This document shows, piece after piece, positions 27,118-35,669 of a stretch of 64,000 nt of DNA (the first letter of the stretch is position 1; every line of letters starts with the position of its first letter). Origin of the DNA: an uncultured Alphaproteobacteria bacterium (lineage in GTDB: Bacteria > Pseudomonadota > Alphaproteobacteria > Rhodobacterales > Rhodobacteraceae). The notes beneath the pieces are model-generated. The model had not been told where the DNA came from and did not search any database. It saw nothing but the letters and a program-made list of their open reading frames with translations. The position numbers and the translations under genes were made by a program. The DNA lies in assembly GCA_902524655.1 (NCBI GenBank), contig CABZEG010000001.1, positions 1 through 64,000 on the forward strand, read 5' to 3'.

Positions 27118-27345
27118 CTAGCAACAGCTACAAGACCCAGCCTGCTTTTTTTCTACCGCTTTCGTTTTTATTGATTTTTTTGATTTAGTTTTATCGGCTT
27201 GATCCGCTTCTAATGCTTGTGCTTCTTTTGCAATTTTGTCTTCAAAATACTCGTAAAGTGACGCAAACCCTAACTTTGCCGCTTTCTTTTCTTCATACGG
27301 CTTTTCTCCCACGAAGGTTATCAATCCGCTCCAATATGAGTTCAT
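27118..27345 (-). CDS. small Lys-rich protein with C-terminal Cys cluster, unknown
   Basis: 75 residues. A short ordered N-terminus (YWSGLITFVGEKPYEEKKAAKLGFASLYEYF), a Lys/Glu-rich linker, and a terminal GSCSCC. The Cys cluster could bind copper or zinc; its place between the copper and zinc loci fits, but there is no other support. The gene may be part of either unit. No strong ribosome site is visible. Confidence 0.5.
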   Translation of the reverse strand: MNSYWSGLITFVGEKPYEEKKAAKLGFASLYEYFEDKIAKEAQALEADQADKTKSKKSIKTKAVEKKQAGSCSCC

Positions 27346-27419
27346 TTTGCGTACCCATCGGTAACAGAGATCAATACATTAATCAAGTTAAGCTTTAATG
27401 AGTAAAAATAGGCATTAAC

Positions 27420-27441
27420 CAACCCACTTAAAAGTGGGTTG
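27420..27441 (-). terminator. hairpin downstream of znuA
   Basis: CAACCCACTT-AA-AAGTGGGTTG: a 10-bp perfect inverted repeat starting 12 bases past the znuA stop. The T-run (ATAATTTTTCTTT) sits on the plus-strand side, so it would be a better terminator for plus-strand transcripts, but it could also protect the znuA 3' end or act both ways. Confidence 0.5.
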
Positions 27442-27452
27442 ATAATTTTTCT

Positions 27453-28688
27453 TTAGAAGCACTTAGCCAAGTTGGTTGCCAAGTTTCGAATGAGGTTTTC
27501 ATATAGACTTGGGCCAGTTTCTAATTTAACGCCTAGTGGATCAATCACAGCTGTATTTGCGTTGGTCCCCTCAACAACCGCTTTAACTAGGCCCTGTTTG
27601 TATTGGGGCTCCGCAAGCACACACTCGACAGCTTCATCTACCACTCTTTTGCGTATCTCGGCAAGACGAGCGGGGCTTGGATCAGAAGCATCCCCTAATG
27701 ATATAGCTCCGGAAGCACTAATACCAAAATCTTTCTCAAAATACTGATAAGCATCATGAAAAACGACAAATTTCTTCTCTCTTATTGGATATAATATGGA
27801 ATTCACTTCAGATACCAATGCGTCAATGTTATCTCTAGCCGATTTTGCATTTGAAAAATAAGTTGCAGCATTATCAGGGTCAAGCTCCGACAATTTTGCT
27901 GCAATAGAATTCAACCATACTTTCGCAATTTTTGGTGACAACCAGGCATGAGGATCGTGCTCTCCGTGAGCATGGCCCTCGTGGTCATCATGATCATCAT
28001 GCTTTTTCTTGCCATGGTCATGATCGTCATGGTCATCATGCTTCTTCTTGCCATGATCGTGATCATCGTGGTCGTCATGCTTCTTCTTACCATGGTCATG
28101 ATCATCGTGATCATCATGCTTCTTCTTATCATGGTCGTGATCATCGTGGTCGTCATGCTTCTTCTTACCATGGTCATGATCATCGTGATCATCATGCTTC
28201 TTCTTATCATGGTCGTGATCATCGTGGTCGTCATGCTTCTTCTTACCATGGTCATGATCATCGTGATCATCATGCTTCTTCTTACCATGGTCATCATGAT
28301 CGTCGTGATCGCCATGGTCATGTGCTTCGAATAGCGCTCCCTCGCGGAAACTGAGAAGTTCTATGCCATCAACACCTAGAAGAGAAGTTATAGAAGCGTC
28401 TTTCGCTAAACTTTCCAGACCATTTTCCAGCCACGGTGTAAGATCCTCTCCTATCCAAAAAACAACATCAGCATCTTCCAATGACTTTGCATTAGAGGGT
28501 TTAAGTTGATATTCGTGCGGGGATGCTCCTGCTGGCATAATCAAGTCTGGTTTACCCACACCTTTCATTACACTTGAGACTAGTGAATGGACGGGGGCGA
28601 TGTCTACAGTAACCTTCGGCACATCTGCAACTAGCATACTGGTGCTCAATAGAAACGCTGACGTTGTTGAAAGGAATTTATTAGACAT
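27453..28688 (-). CDS. znuA: zinc ABC transporter periplasmic binding protein ZnuA
   Basis: 411 residues. Signal peptide MSNKFLSTTSAFLLSTSMLVA, then zinc ligands in APVHSLVSSVM, SPHEYQ, HDPHAWLSP and FHDAYQYF. A very long His/Asp-rich loop occupies residues about 120-245: a 13-residue unit, HDDHDDHDHGKKK, repeated about eight times. It scavenges zinc in the periplasm. ATG 28688 has GGAGAG six bases upstream, so the ORF-track start at 28880 is wrong. It diverges from zur and is probably repressed by Zur in zinc-replete cells. Confidence 0.94.
   Translation of the reverse strand: MSNKFLSTTSAFLLSTSMLVADVPKVTVDIAPVHSLVSSVMKGVGKPDLIMPAGASPHEYQLKPSNAKSLEDADVVFWIGEDLTPWLENGLESLAKDASITSLLGVDGIELLSFREGALFEAHDHGDHDDHDDHGKKKHDDHDDHDHGKKKHDDHDDHDHDKKKHDDHDDHDHGKKKHDDHDDHDHDKKKHDDHDDHDHGKKKHDDHDDHDHGKKKHDDHDDHDHGKKKHDDHDDHEGHAHGEHDPHAWLSPKIAKVWLNSIAAKLSELDPDNAATYFSNAKSARDNIDALVSEVNSILYPIREKKFVVFHDAYQYFEKDFGISASGAISLGDASDPSPARLAEIRKRVVDEAVECVLAEPQYKQGLVKAVVEGTNANTAVIDPLGVKLETGPSLYENLIRNLATNLAKCF
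28002..28313. repeat. 39-bp tandem repeat coding the ZnuA His-rich loop
   Basis: Eight 39-base units start at 28002, 28041, 28080, 28119, 28158, 28197, 28236 and 28275. Units at 28080, 28158 and 28236 are identical to each other, as are those at 28119 and 28197, giving an A-B-A-B-A pattern, so there is a 78-base higher-order repeat from recent duplication. Length is divisible by three, so copy changes keep the frame. Confidence 0.95.
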
Positions 28689-28716
28689 TTGGCTCTCCAT
28701 GAGGTATTTGTATTGG

Positions 28717-28753
28717 TGTGTTATGTTATAACATGTAATGATATAACGTAACA
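28717..28753. promoter_or_regulatory. Zur-type operator region between znuA and zur
   Basis: TTATGTTATAACATGTAA contains the perfect 12-base palindrome ATGTTATAACAT (28723-28734). A second, overlapping, imperfect copy is TGTAATGATATAACGTAACA (28734-28753). Both resemble the ATGTTATAACAT core of Zur boxes. The region sits upstream of znuA on one side and zur on the other, so it probably gives zinc-dependent repression both ways. Confidence 0.8.
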
Positions 28754-28795
28754 TCTTAACAAAGTAAAGATCAATTCTACAGAGCGCGCATTCGG

Positions 28796-29299
28796 ATGAA
28801 AAAAAAGAAAAAAAACGAAAATTCTTCAAAGATATTTGAAGGTCATGACCATGGAGCTTGCTTTGGTGACGCGATAACACTAATCGAGGATTATTTCATC
28901 GAGAAAAAATTACAACTAACTCCTTTACGACGAAAAGTTTTTGAAATTTTAATCGAGGATCACAAGCCTCTTGGCGCTTATGAGATCCTTGATAGTTTAG
29001 GGAAGGCAGGTTTTTCATCATCTCCACCTATAGCGTATCGAGTTCTTGACTTTTTAATGGAACATGGATTTGTTCATAAAGTGCAGGGTTTAAATGCCTT
29101 TATTGCCTGTTCAAACCCAGAGCACTCGCATTTTCCGACATTTGTTATCTGTCGAAAATGTGAGAAAGTTGCAGAAGTCAGTGACGAGAAAACCAGGCTT
29201 AATCTATCGAGTCCCGAAATAACAGATTTCAAAATTGAAAAAACCACTATTGAATTGACTGGAATTTGTAGCACTTGCGAAAATGCAGAGATCAGATAA
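28796..29299 (+). CDS. zur: zinc uptake regulator Zur (Fur family)
   Basis: 167 residues. N-terminal winged helix (LTPLRRKVFEILIEDHKPLGAYEILDSL), the family's PPIAYRVLDFLMEHG, and the two structural-zinc CxxC pairs CRKC and CSTC. GHDHGAC near the start is typical of alphaproteobacterial Zur. It represses zinc uptake when zinc is bound. Its stop overlaps the znuC start by one base; the znu genes downstream follow in one transcript. Confidence 0.92.
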   Translation: MKKKKKNENSSKIFEGHDHGACFGDAITLIEDYFIEKKLQLTPLRRKVFEILIEDHKPLGAYEILDSLGKAGFSSSPPIAYRVLDFLMEHGFVHKVQGLNAFIACSNPEHSHFPTFVICRKCEKVAEVSDEKTRLNLSSPEITDFKIEKTTIELTGICSTCENAEIR

Positions 29300-30027
29300 T
29301 GCTCATTGAGGTTCAGAGTCTAAATGTACGATATGGAAATAAAAAAGTACTAGAAAACATAAATCTTTCTGTGAGCAGAAGTGAAATTGTTACGATAGTT
29401 GGTCCAAATGGATCAGGAAAAACGACTCTTTTCAAGGCGATAATTGGCTCAGCGCCTATTTCCTCTGGTAAAATAATTATGAGCCCGAGTGTAAAAGTAG
29501 GCTATGTGCCGCAAGTTTTGAATGTTGACCGTTCACTCCCTTTGACAGCCGCGCGATTTCTAAATCTTGTGAATAATCGTAATGACCAAGGACTCTTGAG
29601 AGCCCAACAGATTTTGGGATCAGAAGATTATTTATCGACGCAGATAAGCAGCCTTTCCGGTGGTCAATTGCAACGCGTGCTTCTAGCACGTGCTTTAATG
29701 AATGACCCTGACGTTTTATTGCTCGATGAGGCTACACGCGGATTAGATCAACCGGGATCAGCGGCATTTTACAAAAAAATAGAGGAAGTACGAGAGTCCT
29801 CTGGCTGCGCAGTGCTAATGATAAGCCATGATTTACATATAGTTATGAGCGCATCAAATAGAGTAATTTGTCTTAATGGCCATATATGCTGCCAGGGTGA
29901 ACCGCAATCGGTCGCTTCTTCACCAGAATATAGAGATCTTTTTGGTTCAAATATAGATGGTACATTTGCTCTTTACCAACATAACCACAAAGAAAACAAA
30001 AGCAGGATAAATCACAGTAATGCTTGA
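29299..30027 (+). CDS. znuC: zinc ABC transporter ATP-binding protein ZnuC
   Basis: 242 residues. Walker A GPNGSGKTT, signature LSGGQLQRVLLARAL, Walker B VLLLDEATRGLD and a switch His in MISHDLH. It powers zinc import through ZnuB. ATG 29299 overlaps the zur stop; the ORF-track start at 29275 is upstream. A His-containing tail (YQHNHKENK) is like that of other ZnuC proteins. Confidence 0.93.
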   Translation: MLIEVQSLNVRYGNKKVLENINLSVSRSEIVTIVGPNGSGKTTLFKAIIGSAPISSGKIIMSPSVKVGYVPQVLNVDRSLPLTAARFLNLVNNRNDQGLLRAQQILGSEDYLSTQISSLSGGQLQRVLLARALMNDPDVLLLDEATRGLDQPGSAAFYKKIEEVRESSGCAVLMISHDLHIVMSASNRVICLNGHICCQGEPQSVASSPEYRDLFGSNIDGTFALYQHNHKENKSRINHSNA

Positions 30028-30826
30028 TGACTTCATGGTTAGAGCTACTCTTGCTGGCGTTGGTGTTTCTCTGGCAGCCGCTCCTTTAGGTTGTTTTGTG
30101 GTATGGCGAAGAATGGCATACTTTGGTGAGGCAACAGCCCATGCTGCTCTCTTAGGTATATCATTGTCTTTAATGTTTGAATTTTCGGTGTTTGCAGGAG
30201 CGTTGTTTGTATCTGTAATTATGGCTACTGCAGTTACAATTGGTCAAGGTCGGTCACTGTTTTTAGATACTCTTCTTGGGGTTGCGGGTCATTCATGTAT
30301 GGCATTAGGTTTAATAATAGTTTCTTTCATCTCTGGGGTACGTATAGAGCTCATGGCCTATCTGATTGGGGATATTCTGGCTGTATCCAAAACAGATGTT
30401 TTATTGATTTGGTTAGGTTTAGCTCTTGTATTGCTTTTATTGATTTGGCGATGGTCAGCGCTTTTATTGTGCACTCTAAATGAAGATTTAGCAGCTGCAA
30501 GCGGCCTATATCCCAAAAGAGAAAACTTTGTTCTGACAATCGCCCTAGCAGTGGTTGTAGCCGTTGGCATAAAGGTTGTCGGCGTACTTCTTATTATCTC
30601 TATGTTAATTATACCAGCCGCTTCTTCGCGTTCACTTGGATCGACACCAGAGAAAATGGCTATATTTGCCTCCTTAATTGGAACGTTATCGGCGATACTA
30701 GGCTTCAACGCTTCTTATGTTTTTGATACGCCAACGGGTCCATCAATTGTCTGTGTAGCGTCGTTAATTTTTCTTTTTACTCTGACCTTTTCTTTGCTTA
30801 CACAGCAATTTCAACGCAAGTATTAA
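30020..30826 (+). CDS. znuB: zinc ABC transporter permease ZnuB
   Basis: 268 residues with about eight membrane segments, ABC-3 family. FVVWRRMAYFGEATAHAALLGI is the typical early motif and AAASGLYPKRENF-like sequence follows in the cytoplasmic loop. It forms the membrane channel for zinc with ZnuA and ZnuC. Overlaps znuC by eight bases. Confidence 0.93.
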   Translation: MLDDFMVRATLAGVGVSLAAAPLGCFVVWRRMAYFGEATAHAALLGISLSLMFEFSVFAGALFVSVIMATAVTIGQGRSLFLDTLLGVAGHSCMALGLIIVSFISGVRIELMAYLIGDILAVSKTDVLLIWLGLALVLLLLIWRWSALLLCTLNEDLAAASGLYPKRENFVLTIALAVVVAVGIKVVGVLLIISMLIIPAASSRSLGSTPEKMAIFASLIGTLSAILGFNASYVFDTPTGPSIVCVASLIFLFTLTFSLLTQQFQRKY

Positions 30827-30849
30827 AGAATTTAATTAAGATAGAAAAA

Positions 30850-31929
30850 ATGAATAAGTTTGCACCTAAACCAGTAACAGTAATCACAGGTTTTCTTGGA
30901 AGCGGCAAAACAACTTTGCTCTCTGCTTTGCTTAAAAAAGAAGAGATGAAAAATGTAGCGGTAATCATTAATGAGTTTGGTGAGGTTGGACTAGACCATG
31001 CTTTGGTAGAGCACAGCGATGAAAATATTGTCGAGCTACAAAATGGATGTATTTGCTGTACTATCCAGGGCGATCTCCAGAAAACAATGCTGGACTTGAT
31101 AGATAAAATGACTAAAGGAGAAATATCTTATTTTGATAAAGTTATAATAGAAACGACAGGACTTGCTGACCCAGTTCCCATTATTCATACTTTGATTAGC
31201 TCAATAGATTTGCAACGAATTTATACTCTTGATGGTGTAATCACAGTAGTTGATGCAACAAATGGAGAAAAAACATTAGAGTTACAACCAGAGGCCGTTA
31301 AACAAGCTGCGCTAGCCGAACGCATTATAATTAGTAAAATTGATCTAATAGAAAAAGATAAAGAAATATCTTTGGAAAATCGATTAAGAGCAATAAATCC
31401 TTCGACAAAAATTATCAAAAGTAGCTTTGGCAAAGTTTCAATTTCAGACTTAATTAATTTGGACGCATACGATCCTTTTAGCAAGTCTAGAGATGTAAAG
31501 GAATGGCTTGCTGCAGAGAGTATGGACTCCCATCACCATCACGATCATGACCACCACCATGTTAATGTAAATCGGCACGATGAGAATATTGAAGCGTTTT
31601 CTATGACTAGCGATAAACCCGTCAACATGATGGCCTTTGGTTTTTTTAAGGACTTATTAATGGCACAAATGGGGCCAGACTTACTCAGGTTAAAGGGAAT
31701 AATAAATATTGAGGGTAAAGATCGCCCCGCAGTTATTCACGGCGTCCAGCATATTTTTCATCCCGTCCATTGGTTGGAAAAATGGCCTGATAGCGATAAA
31801 CAAACGAAGCTGGTATTTATTACACGAAATGTAAAGAGAGAACAAATAGAGATTTTGTTTAATGGATTAATGGGAGATGCCGAAGAAAAAGGCATACGCA
31901 CAGAAGCAGCTAGTTTACCGGAATCTTAA
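30850..31929 (+). CDS. COG0523-family zinc metallochaperone GTPase (CobW-like)
   Basis: 359 residues. P-loop GFLGSGKTTLL, the metal motif GCICC (GxCxxC type), Walker B ETTGLADP, then a His-rich stretch (SHHHHDHDHHH) and a CobW C-terminal domain. In a Zur locus, such proteins hand scarce zinc to client enzymes under zinc limitation. The gene follows znuB by 23 bases and is probably in the same Zur-controlled transcript; cobalt or nickel roles are less likely here. Confidence 0.9.
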   Translation: MNKFAPKPVTVITGFLGSGKTTLLSALLKKEEMKNVAVIINEFGEVGLDHALVEHSDENIVELQNGCICCTIQGDLQKTMLDLIDKMTKGEISYFDKVIIETTGLADPVPIIHTLISSIDLQRIYTLDGVITVVDATNGEKTLELQPEAVKQAALAERIIISKIDLIEKDKEISLENRLRAINPSTKIIKSSFGKVSISDLINLDAYDPFSKSRDVKEWLAAESMDSHHHHDHDHHHVNVNRHDENIEAFSMTSDKPVNMMAFGFFKDLLMAQMGPDLLRLKGIINIEGKDRPAVIHGVQHIFHPVHWLEKWPDSDKQTKLVFITRNVKREQIEILFNGLMGDAEEKGIRTEAASLPES

Positions 31930-32349
31930 AAAATCAACCTTAGATTTTCTAAAATTACCTATAGTTCCTAAGGAGCACAGAAAGCAAAATAGTTAAGGAC
32001 ACACTAATGTATCATCTTTAATAGTGGCGATAGAACACGTTATTTTTTCAGGTTTAAAAGGATCCATAAAATATTCTATTTAATTTTAACGAATTTCGTA
32101 TTTGACTATCGCAGTTAAAAAAAAATTTACGTATGGCCAACACATCTTGGTCTGAATAAGGAGCACCTAAAAAGAAACCACCGAATGCTGATCGGATAAA
32201 TTAAAGAATAAATTAATTAGTGTGTAATTATAGCGATCAAGCCTTAAACATTTTTCCAAAAAATTTCGTCTTTGTAACTTCAGATCATAGTTTATACTAA
32301 AAACGAAGTGCGGAGAAAGATTTGTTGAATTATTTGAAAGATATATTTT
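31930..32349. other. 420-base intergenic stretch
   Basis: Between the zinc chaperone gene and the asparagine synthase gene. The only long frame is a 93-codon minus-strand ORF that overlaps the start of the asparagine synthase gene and shows no protein-like pattern. I see no tRNA, hairpin terminator or clear promoter. It probably holds the asparagine-synthase promoter and leader. Confidence 0.5.
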
Positions 32350-33840
32350 ATGTGTGGGATTTTTGCGTGCAAACCATTCAATAAAGCTTGGCTGGAAGAA
32401 AGCATAATTAAGCATCAGGAGAGAGGGCCTGATCAGCAAGCAATTCATTTATTTAATGAAATTGGTGTTTCAGTAAATAGGCTGGCAATAACTGGTAATT
32501 TGCAAGATGGATCTCAACCTGTATTTTCAAGTTCAAATGAGACTTTTTGTGTTTTTAATGGTGCTCTCTACAATACTGAGGACCTTAAAAAACGTTTTTC
32601 TCTCAAGGTTAGCTCGACAAATGAGGCCGCAGTTTTAGTGGAGCTATATGAGCTAAAGGGAGAAAAATTTACTGACTATTTAAGAGGAATGTTTTCAATT
32701 ATACTTGTAGATAAACGAAATGGGTCTTTGTTGGTCGCTAGGGATATTTTCGGGGTAAAACCGTTATATTGGGTTGATAAAGAAGACCTAGTTGTTTTTT
32801 CAAGCTCTTTAAACGCCATCCCCGAAAAGCTTTTTCCTTATGCTAAAGCTTTTCCACCTGGTGGAGTATGGGTCAATAATACGTTTAAAGACCGCGTAAA
32901 ACCAGAAATAGTACAATTCAAGAGTTTAGAAAAACTTCTTGTAAATGCGGTTTCTAGTCATATACCAATGGAAGTAAAATGGGGGTGTAGTCTCAGTGGG
33001 GGTGTGGATAGTTCTTTGCTATGTGCACTAGCTAAATCAATTGGGCATCACTTTAACTGCTATACTTTAGACACTGGAGGAGGACAGGACCTCGCTTGTG
33101 CAATAGAGGTTTCAAAATATCTCAAAGTACCTTTGAAACTGGTAAGAGTGAATGATTTAGATATTGAACACACTATTCCCAAAGTTGTTGAGTCTTTGGG
33201 TACTTATCAAGGGGAATTAATTTTGGGTGGACTTTTTACATACTTTATTTCTCGCGAAGCTTATAAAGATGGGCTTAAAGTTTTACTTTTTGGCGAGGGA
33301 GCGGATGAGGTCTTTGGTGGCTACAGCAAATATAGATTATTTTTGGAGAAATCATCTGAACTTTCAAATAAAAAAATGTTGAATGACCTTCATTCACTTT
33401 GGCTAACGCACAATAAAAGAGTGGACCACGCATCTATGGCCGCTAGCATAGAAGCTAGAGTGCCTTACCAGGATACTTACGTCACTGGTAATGCAAGTAG
33501 GTTGCCGATGAAATTAAAAGTTGATTTAAATAGTGCGGACGGAAATAAAATAGCTTTACGAGCTGTGGCACAGAAATATTTGCCAAAAAATATCGCCCTC
33601 AGAAAGAAAGAAGTAATTTCACGTGGCACAGACCTCGGAGTTATGCTGAGCAGAGTAGCAAAAAAAATGGCTAATAATAATGATGTGCAATCAATAAGTG
33701 CTATTGATATAAAAAATTTTAATATTAGGAATGATATCGAAGCGGTTGCGTTTAAAGTCTGGAGAAAGCTCTTCCCTAACTTGGCAGAAAACATTGAAAG
33801 TATGAAAGAACGTGGATTATTTAAGTTATTAACGGTTTAG
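32350..33840 (+). CDS. asnB: glutamine-hydrolysing asparagine synthase-like protein
   Basis: 496 residues. MCGIFACKP gives the Ntn nucleophile Cys2 after Met removal; HQERGPDQQ and FNGALYN are glutaminase-domain motifs. The synthetase domain starts near residue 215 with the PP-loop CSLSGGVDSSLLCAL and ends with an ARVPYQD-like segment. Shorter than E. coli AsnB (554) and far shorter than the 600-residue proteins common in alphaproteobacteria. It makes asparagine, or amidates another substrate, using glutamine and ATP. It stands alone next to the integrated element. Confidence 0.82.
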   Translation: MCGIFACKPFNKAWLEESIIKHQERGPDQQAIHLFNEIGVSVNRLAITGNLQDGSQPVFSSSNETFCVFNGALYNTEDLKKRFSLKVSSTNEAAVLVELYELKGEKFTDYLRGMFSIILVDKRNGSLLVARDIFGVKPLYWVDKEDLVVFSSSLNAIPEKLFPYAKAFPPGGVWVNNTFKDRVKPEIVQFKSLEKLLVNAVSSHIPMEVKWGCSLSGGVDSSLLCALAKSIGHHFNCYTLDTGGGQDLACAIEVSKYLKVPLKLVRVNDLDIEHTIPKVVESLGTYQGELILGGLFTYFISREAYKDGLKVLLFGEGADEVFGGYSKYRLFLEKSSELSNKKMLNDLHSLWLTHNKRVDHASMAASIEARVPYQDTYVTGNASRLPMKLKVDLNSADGNKIALRAVAQKYLPKNIALRKKEVISRGTDLGVMLSRVAKKMANNNDVQSISAIDIKNFNIRNDIEAVAFKVWRKLFPNLAENIESMKERGLFKLLTV

Positions 33841-33916
33841 ATATCTAATCGAAGGGTAATGTCATTTTAGTCTTCGTTTTATCAAAACTAAAATCTGCTT
33901 TAAATAACTGACCTGC

Positions 33917-33970
33917 ATGGTGAGCCCGACAGGGTTCGAACCTGTGACCCACTGATTAAAAGTCAGTTGC
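33917..33970. repeat. att site copy: 54-bp tRNA-Lys 3' fragment (left end of the element)
   Basis: ATGGTGAGCCCGACAGGG... to ...GTCAGTTGC is identical over 54 bases to the 3' part of the tRNA-Lys gene at 42772-42825. The D arm and 5' acceptor strand are missing, so this is a displaced tRNA end, not a working gene. It marks the left junction of an integrative element. Confidence 0.95.
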
Positions 33971-34034
33971 CTTAAGTATTATTAGACATTTTTTAATCAA
34001 ATATTCTCATAATATATCAATTTTTATTGCCTTT

Positions 34035-34080
34035 TGTCTACTATTTGTCTACTAGTATTGCTGTCTACTAACTGTCTACT
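34035..34080 (+). promoter_or_regulatory. integrase arm-type site cluster, left
   Basis: Four direct copies of TGTCTACT at 34035, 34046, 34062 and 34073 (spacing 11, 16, 11), immediately before the integrase start. Two more copies 11 bases apart lie inside the right end (42706, 42717). Short direct repeats on both sides of the attachment core are what the N-terminal arm-binding domain of such integrases uses. Confidence 0.8.
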
Positions 34081-34089
34081 GGATTAAAA

Positions 34090-35334
34090 TTGGTAAAAAT
34101 CACAGAAAAATACTTAGAAAAAATAAAGCCAGGCACCAAAGACCAATATCACCGAGATGACACATTAAAAGGCTTTGCCGTCAAAGTAACGCCAACCGGC
34201 CGAATATCTTTTATAGCCGAAGGAAGAGTAAGAAAAGGTAGGTCTCGACGCATCACTTTAGGGCGACATCCTTTTCTTGCAATGAAGGAAGCAAGAGAGC
34301 TAGCTATGAATAATCTCAATGAAATGCAAAAAGGAATCGACCCAGTATTGAAAGAAAGGGAGGAGAGAGGAAAACAGAAAGCTTTATCAAAAACATTAAA
34401 TGATATTTTTCATGAGTATCTATCCCTAAAAGCTCTCAAGCCTAATACCAAGTATGATTATGTGAACACTTTCTTATTAACTTTTTCAGAGTTAGGGAAA
34501 AGACCTATTAGAAGTATTTCTAGGCAGGAAATCTTAGAACTCTATTTTAAGATTCAAAGCGAGAGAGGGGATTCTACCGCAGCAAAATTCAAAAGGATTG
34601 GTTCAGCTATTTTCAAATTTGCAATGGCTGATGAAGTTGATGGTGAGAGGCTGATTAAAGAAAACCCTTTTAACATAATAACTGAGAAAGGAATAAAAAT
34701 TCCTTTGAAGAAGAGAGCTACCTTTCTAACTAATACAGACATCTCAAAGCTTATTACTTTCTATATGAATTTTGAAAACTGGCCCTCTCCTTCGAAACAT
34801 GGAGTGACAAAGCAGGGAATAAATTACGTAATCCTTTTAATGACAACAGGGCTAAGAAAAAGTGAAGCCTTGAGACTTAAGTGGAATCATGTTGATTGGA
34901 CTAATAAGACCTTCACAGCATTTGAGACTAAAAACAGTTCAAATCATATCGTACCAATGTCGACTACTACTGAATGGATTTTAAATGAGCAGCAAAAAAT
35001 TTCACTAGATAGTCCCTACGTATTTCCTTCTCAGAAAACTGGGATGCATATGACGGAACCAAAGTCGCAATTATTTAAAATAAGACGCGCAACAAAATTA
35101 AACTTTACCTTCCATGATTTAAGAAGAACCTTTGCTACTCATGCCGAAGCATTGGGGCAATCACATGAGCTAATAAGAAAAGCTCTCAATCATAAATCTG
35201 GTGGAGGGATAACATCTCAGTATATAATAACTCAAGTTGAAACTTTAAGACCTGTTTTTCAATCGGTTGCTGAAGGCTACAGAACTTACTATGACCCAGA
35301 CTGGAGATATGACTTAATAGATGAGGGGGACTAA
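34090..35334 (+). CDS. int: tyrosine-type site-specific integrase (P4-like)
   Basis: 414 residues. N-terminal DUF4102-like arm-binding domain (KGFAVKVTPTGRISFI, TLGRHPFLAMKEARELA), core-binding domain, and a catalytic domain with Arg256 (TTGLRKSEALRL), His342 and Arg345 (HDLRRTF) and the nucleophile Tyr378 (TSQYI). All the catalytic residues are present. It catalyses integration into and excision from tRNA-Lys. TTG start, ten bases after the last arm repeat, which suggests it may repress its own gene. Confidence 0.93.
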   Translation: MVKITEKYLEKIKPGTKDQYHRDDTLKGFAVKVTPTGRISFIAEGRVRKGRSRRITLGRHPFLAMKEARELAMNNLNEMQKGIDPVLKEREERGKQKALSKTLNDIFHEYLSLKALKPNTKYDYVNTFLLTFSELGKRPIRSISRQEILELYFKIQSERGDSTAAKFKRIGSAIFKFAMADEVDGERLIKENPFNIITEKGIKIPLKKRATFLTNTDISKLITFYMNFENWPSPSKHGVTKQGINYVILLMTTGLRKSEALRLKWNHVDWTNKTFTAFETKNSSNHIVPMSTTTEWILNEQQKISLDSPYVFPSQKTGMHMTEPKSQLFKIRRATKLNFTFHDLRRTFATHAEALGQSHELIRKALNHKSGGGITSQYIITQVETLRPVFQSVAEGYRTYYDPDWRYDLIDEGD

Positions 35335-35585
35335 TGCATAAATCTACAATAATCTGGCTAACGATATTCTTTATGTCAGCATTTTCGACTTATGGTCAAA
35401 GTAACTTTAAAAGTTTTGGAGGAGAAGAAGCGGAGAACATTATTGTTAACGGAGACGTTATAATGGTTAATGAACGCGATTATATGATAATTAAGTATAA
35501 AAATAGACTTTACGAATGTATATCAAGAATTTTCCTTGACGGTTATATCAATTGTCACAGGTTGAATTATTCCAAAGATAAATAA
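35334..35585 (+). CDS. small secreted protein, unknown function
   Basis: 83 residues: signal peptide (MHKSTIIWLTIFFMSAFSTYGQ) followed by a mature part of about 60 residues with two Cys (YECISR, NCHRL) that could form a disulfide. The ATG overlaps the integrase stop by one base, so it is translated with the integrase. No family recognised. Confidence 0.6.
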   Translation: MHKSTIIWLTIFFMSAFSTYGQSNFKSFGGEEAENIIVNGDVIMVNERDYMIIKYKNRLYECISRIFLDGYINCHRLNYSKDK

Positions 35586-35634
35586 AACCTAATACGATTA
35601 ACTTAGAAATTAATTAACTCTAAATGCAACTGAT

Positions 35635-35669
35635 TTGACATAATGTGTACTATGTAGTACACAGTACTT
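35635..35669 (+). promoter_or_regulatory. promoter and palindromic operator of the XRE gene
   Basis: TTGACA (35635-35640), 17-base spacer, TACACA (35658-35663). The perfect palindrome GTGTACTATGTAGTACAC (8-2-8, 35645-35662) fills the spacer and overlaps the -10. The ATG follows six bases after the -10 and there is no ribosome site, so the message is probably leaderless, as for phage CI-type repressors. A bound dimer would block the promoter. Confidence 0.75.

Noticed and set aside
28002-28313. CRISPR-like array
   Set aside because: The 39-base repeats are direct, with no unique spacers, and encode a clear peptide repeat in znuA.
27911-28354. Three long ORFs (136, 140 and 128 aa) over the ZnuA repeat in other frames
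   Set aside because: They are low-complexity readings of the same 39-base repeat; the znuA frame alone has a signal peptide and zinc ligands.
32167-32448. A 93-aa minus-strand ORF upstream of asnB
   Set aside because: It overlaps the asnB start and shows no protein-like pattern.
33841-33885. A CGAAG...CTTCGTTTT terminator after asnB
   Set aside because: The stem is short (5 bases) with a long loop; too weak to list.
33917-33970. A second tRNA-Lys gene
   Set aside because: Only the 3' 53 bases of the tRNA are present; the D arm and 5' acceptor strand are missing, so it is an att duplicate.
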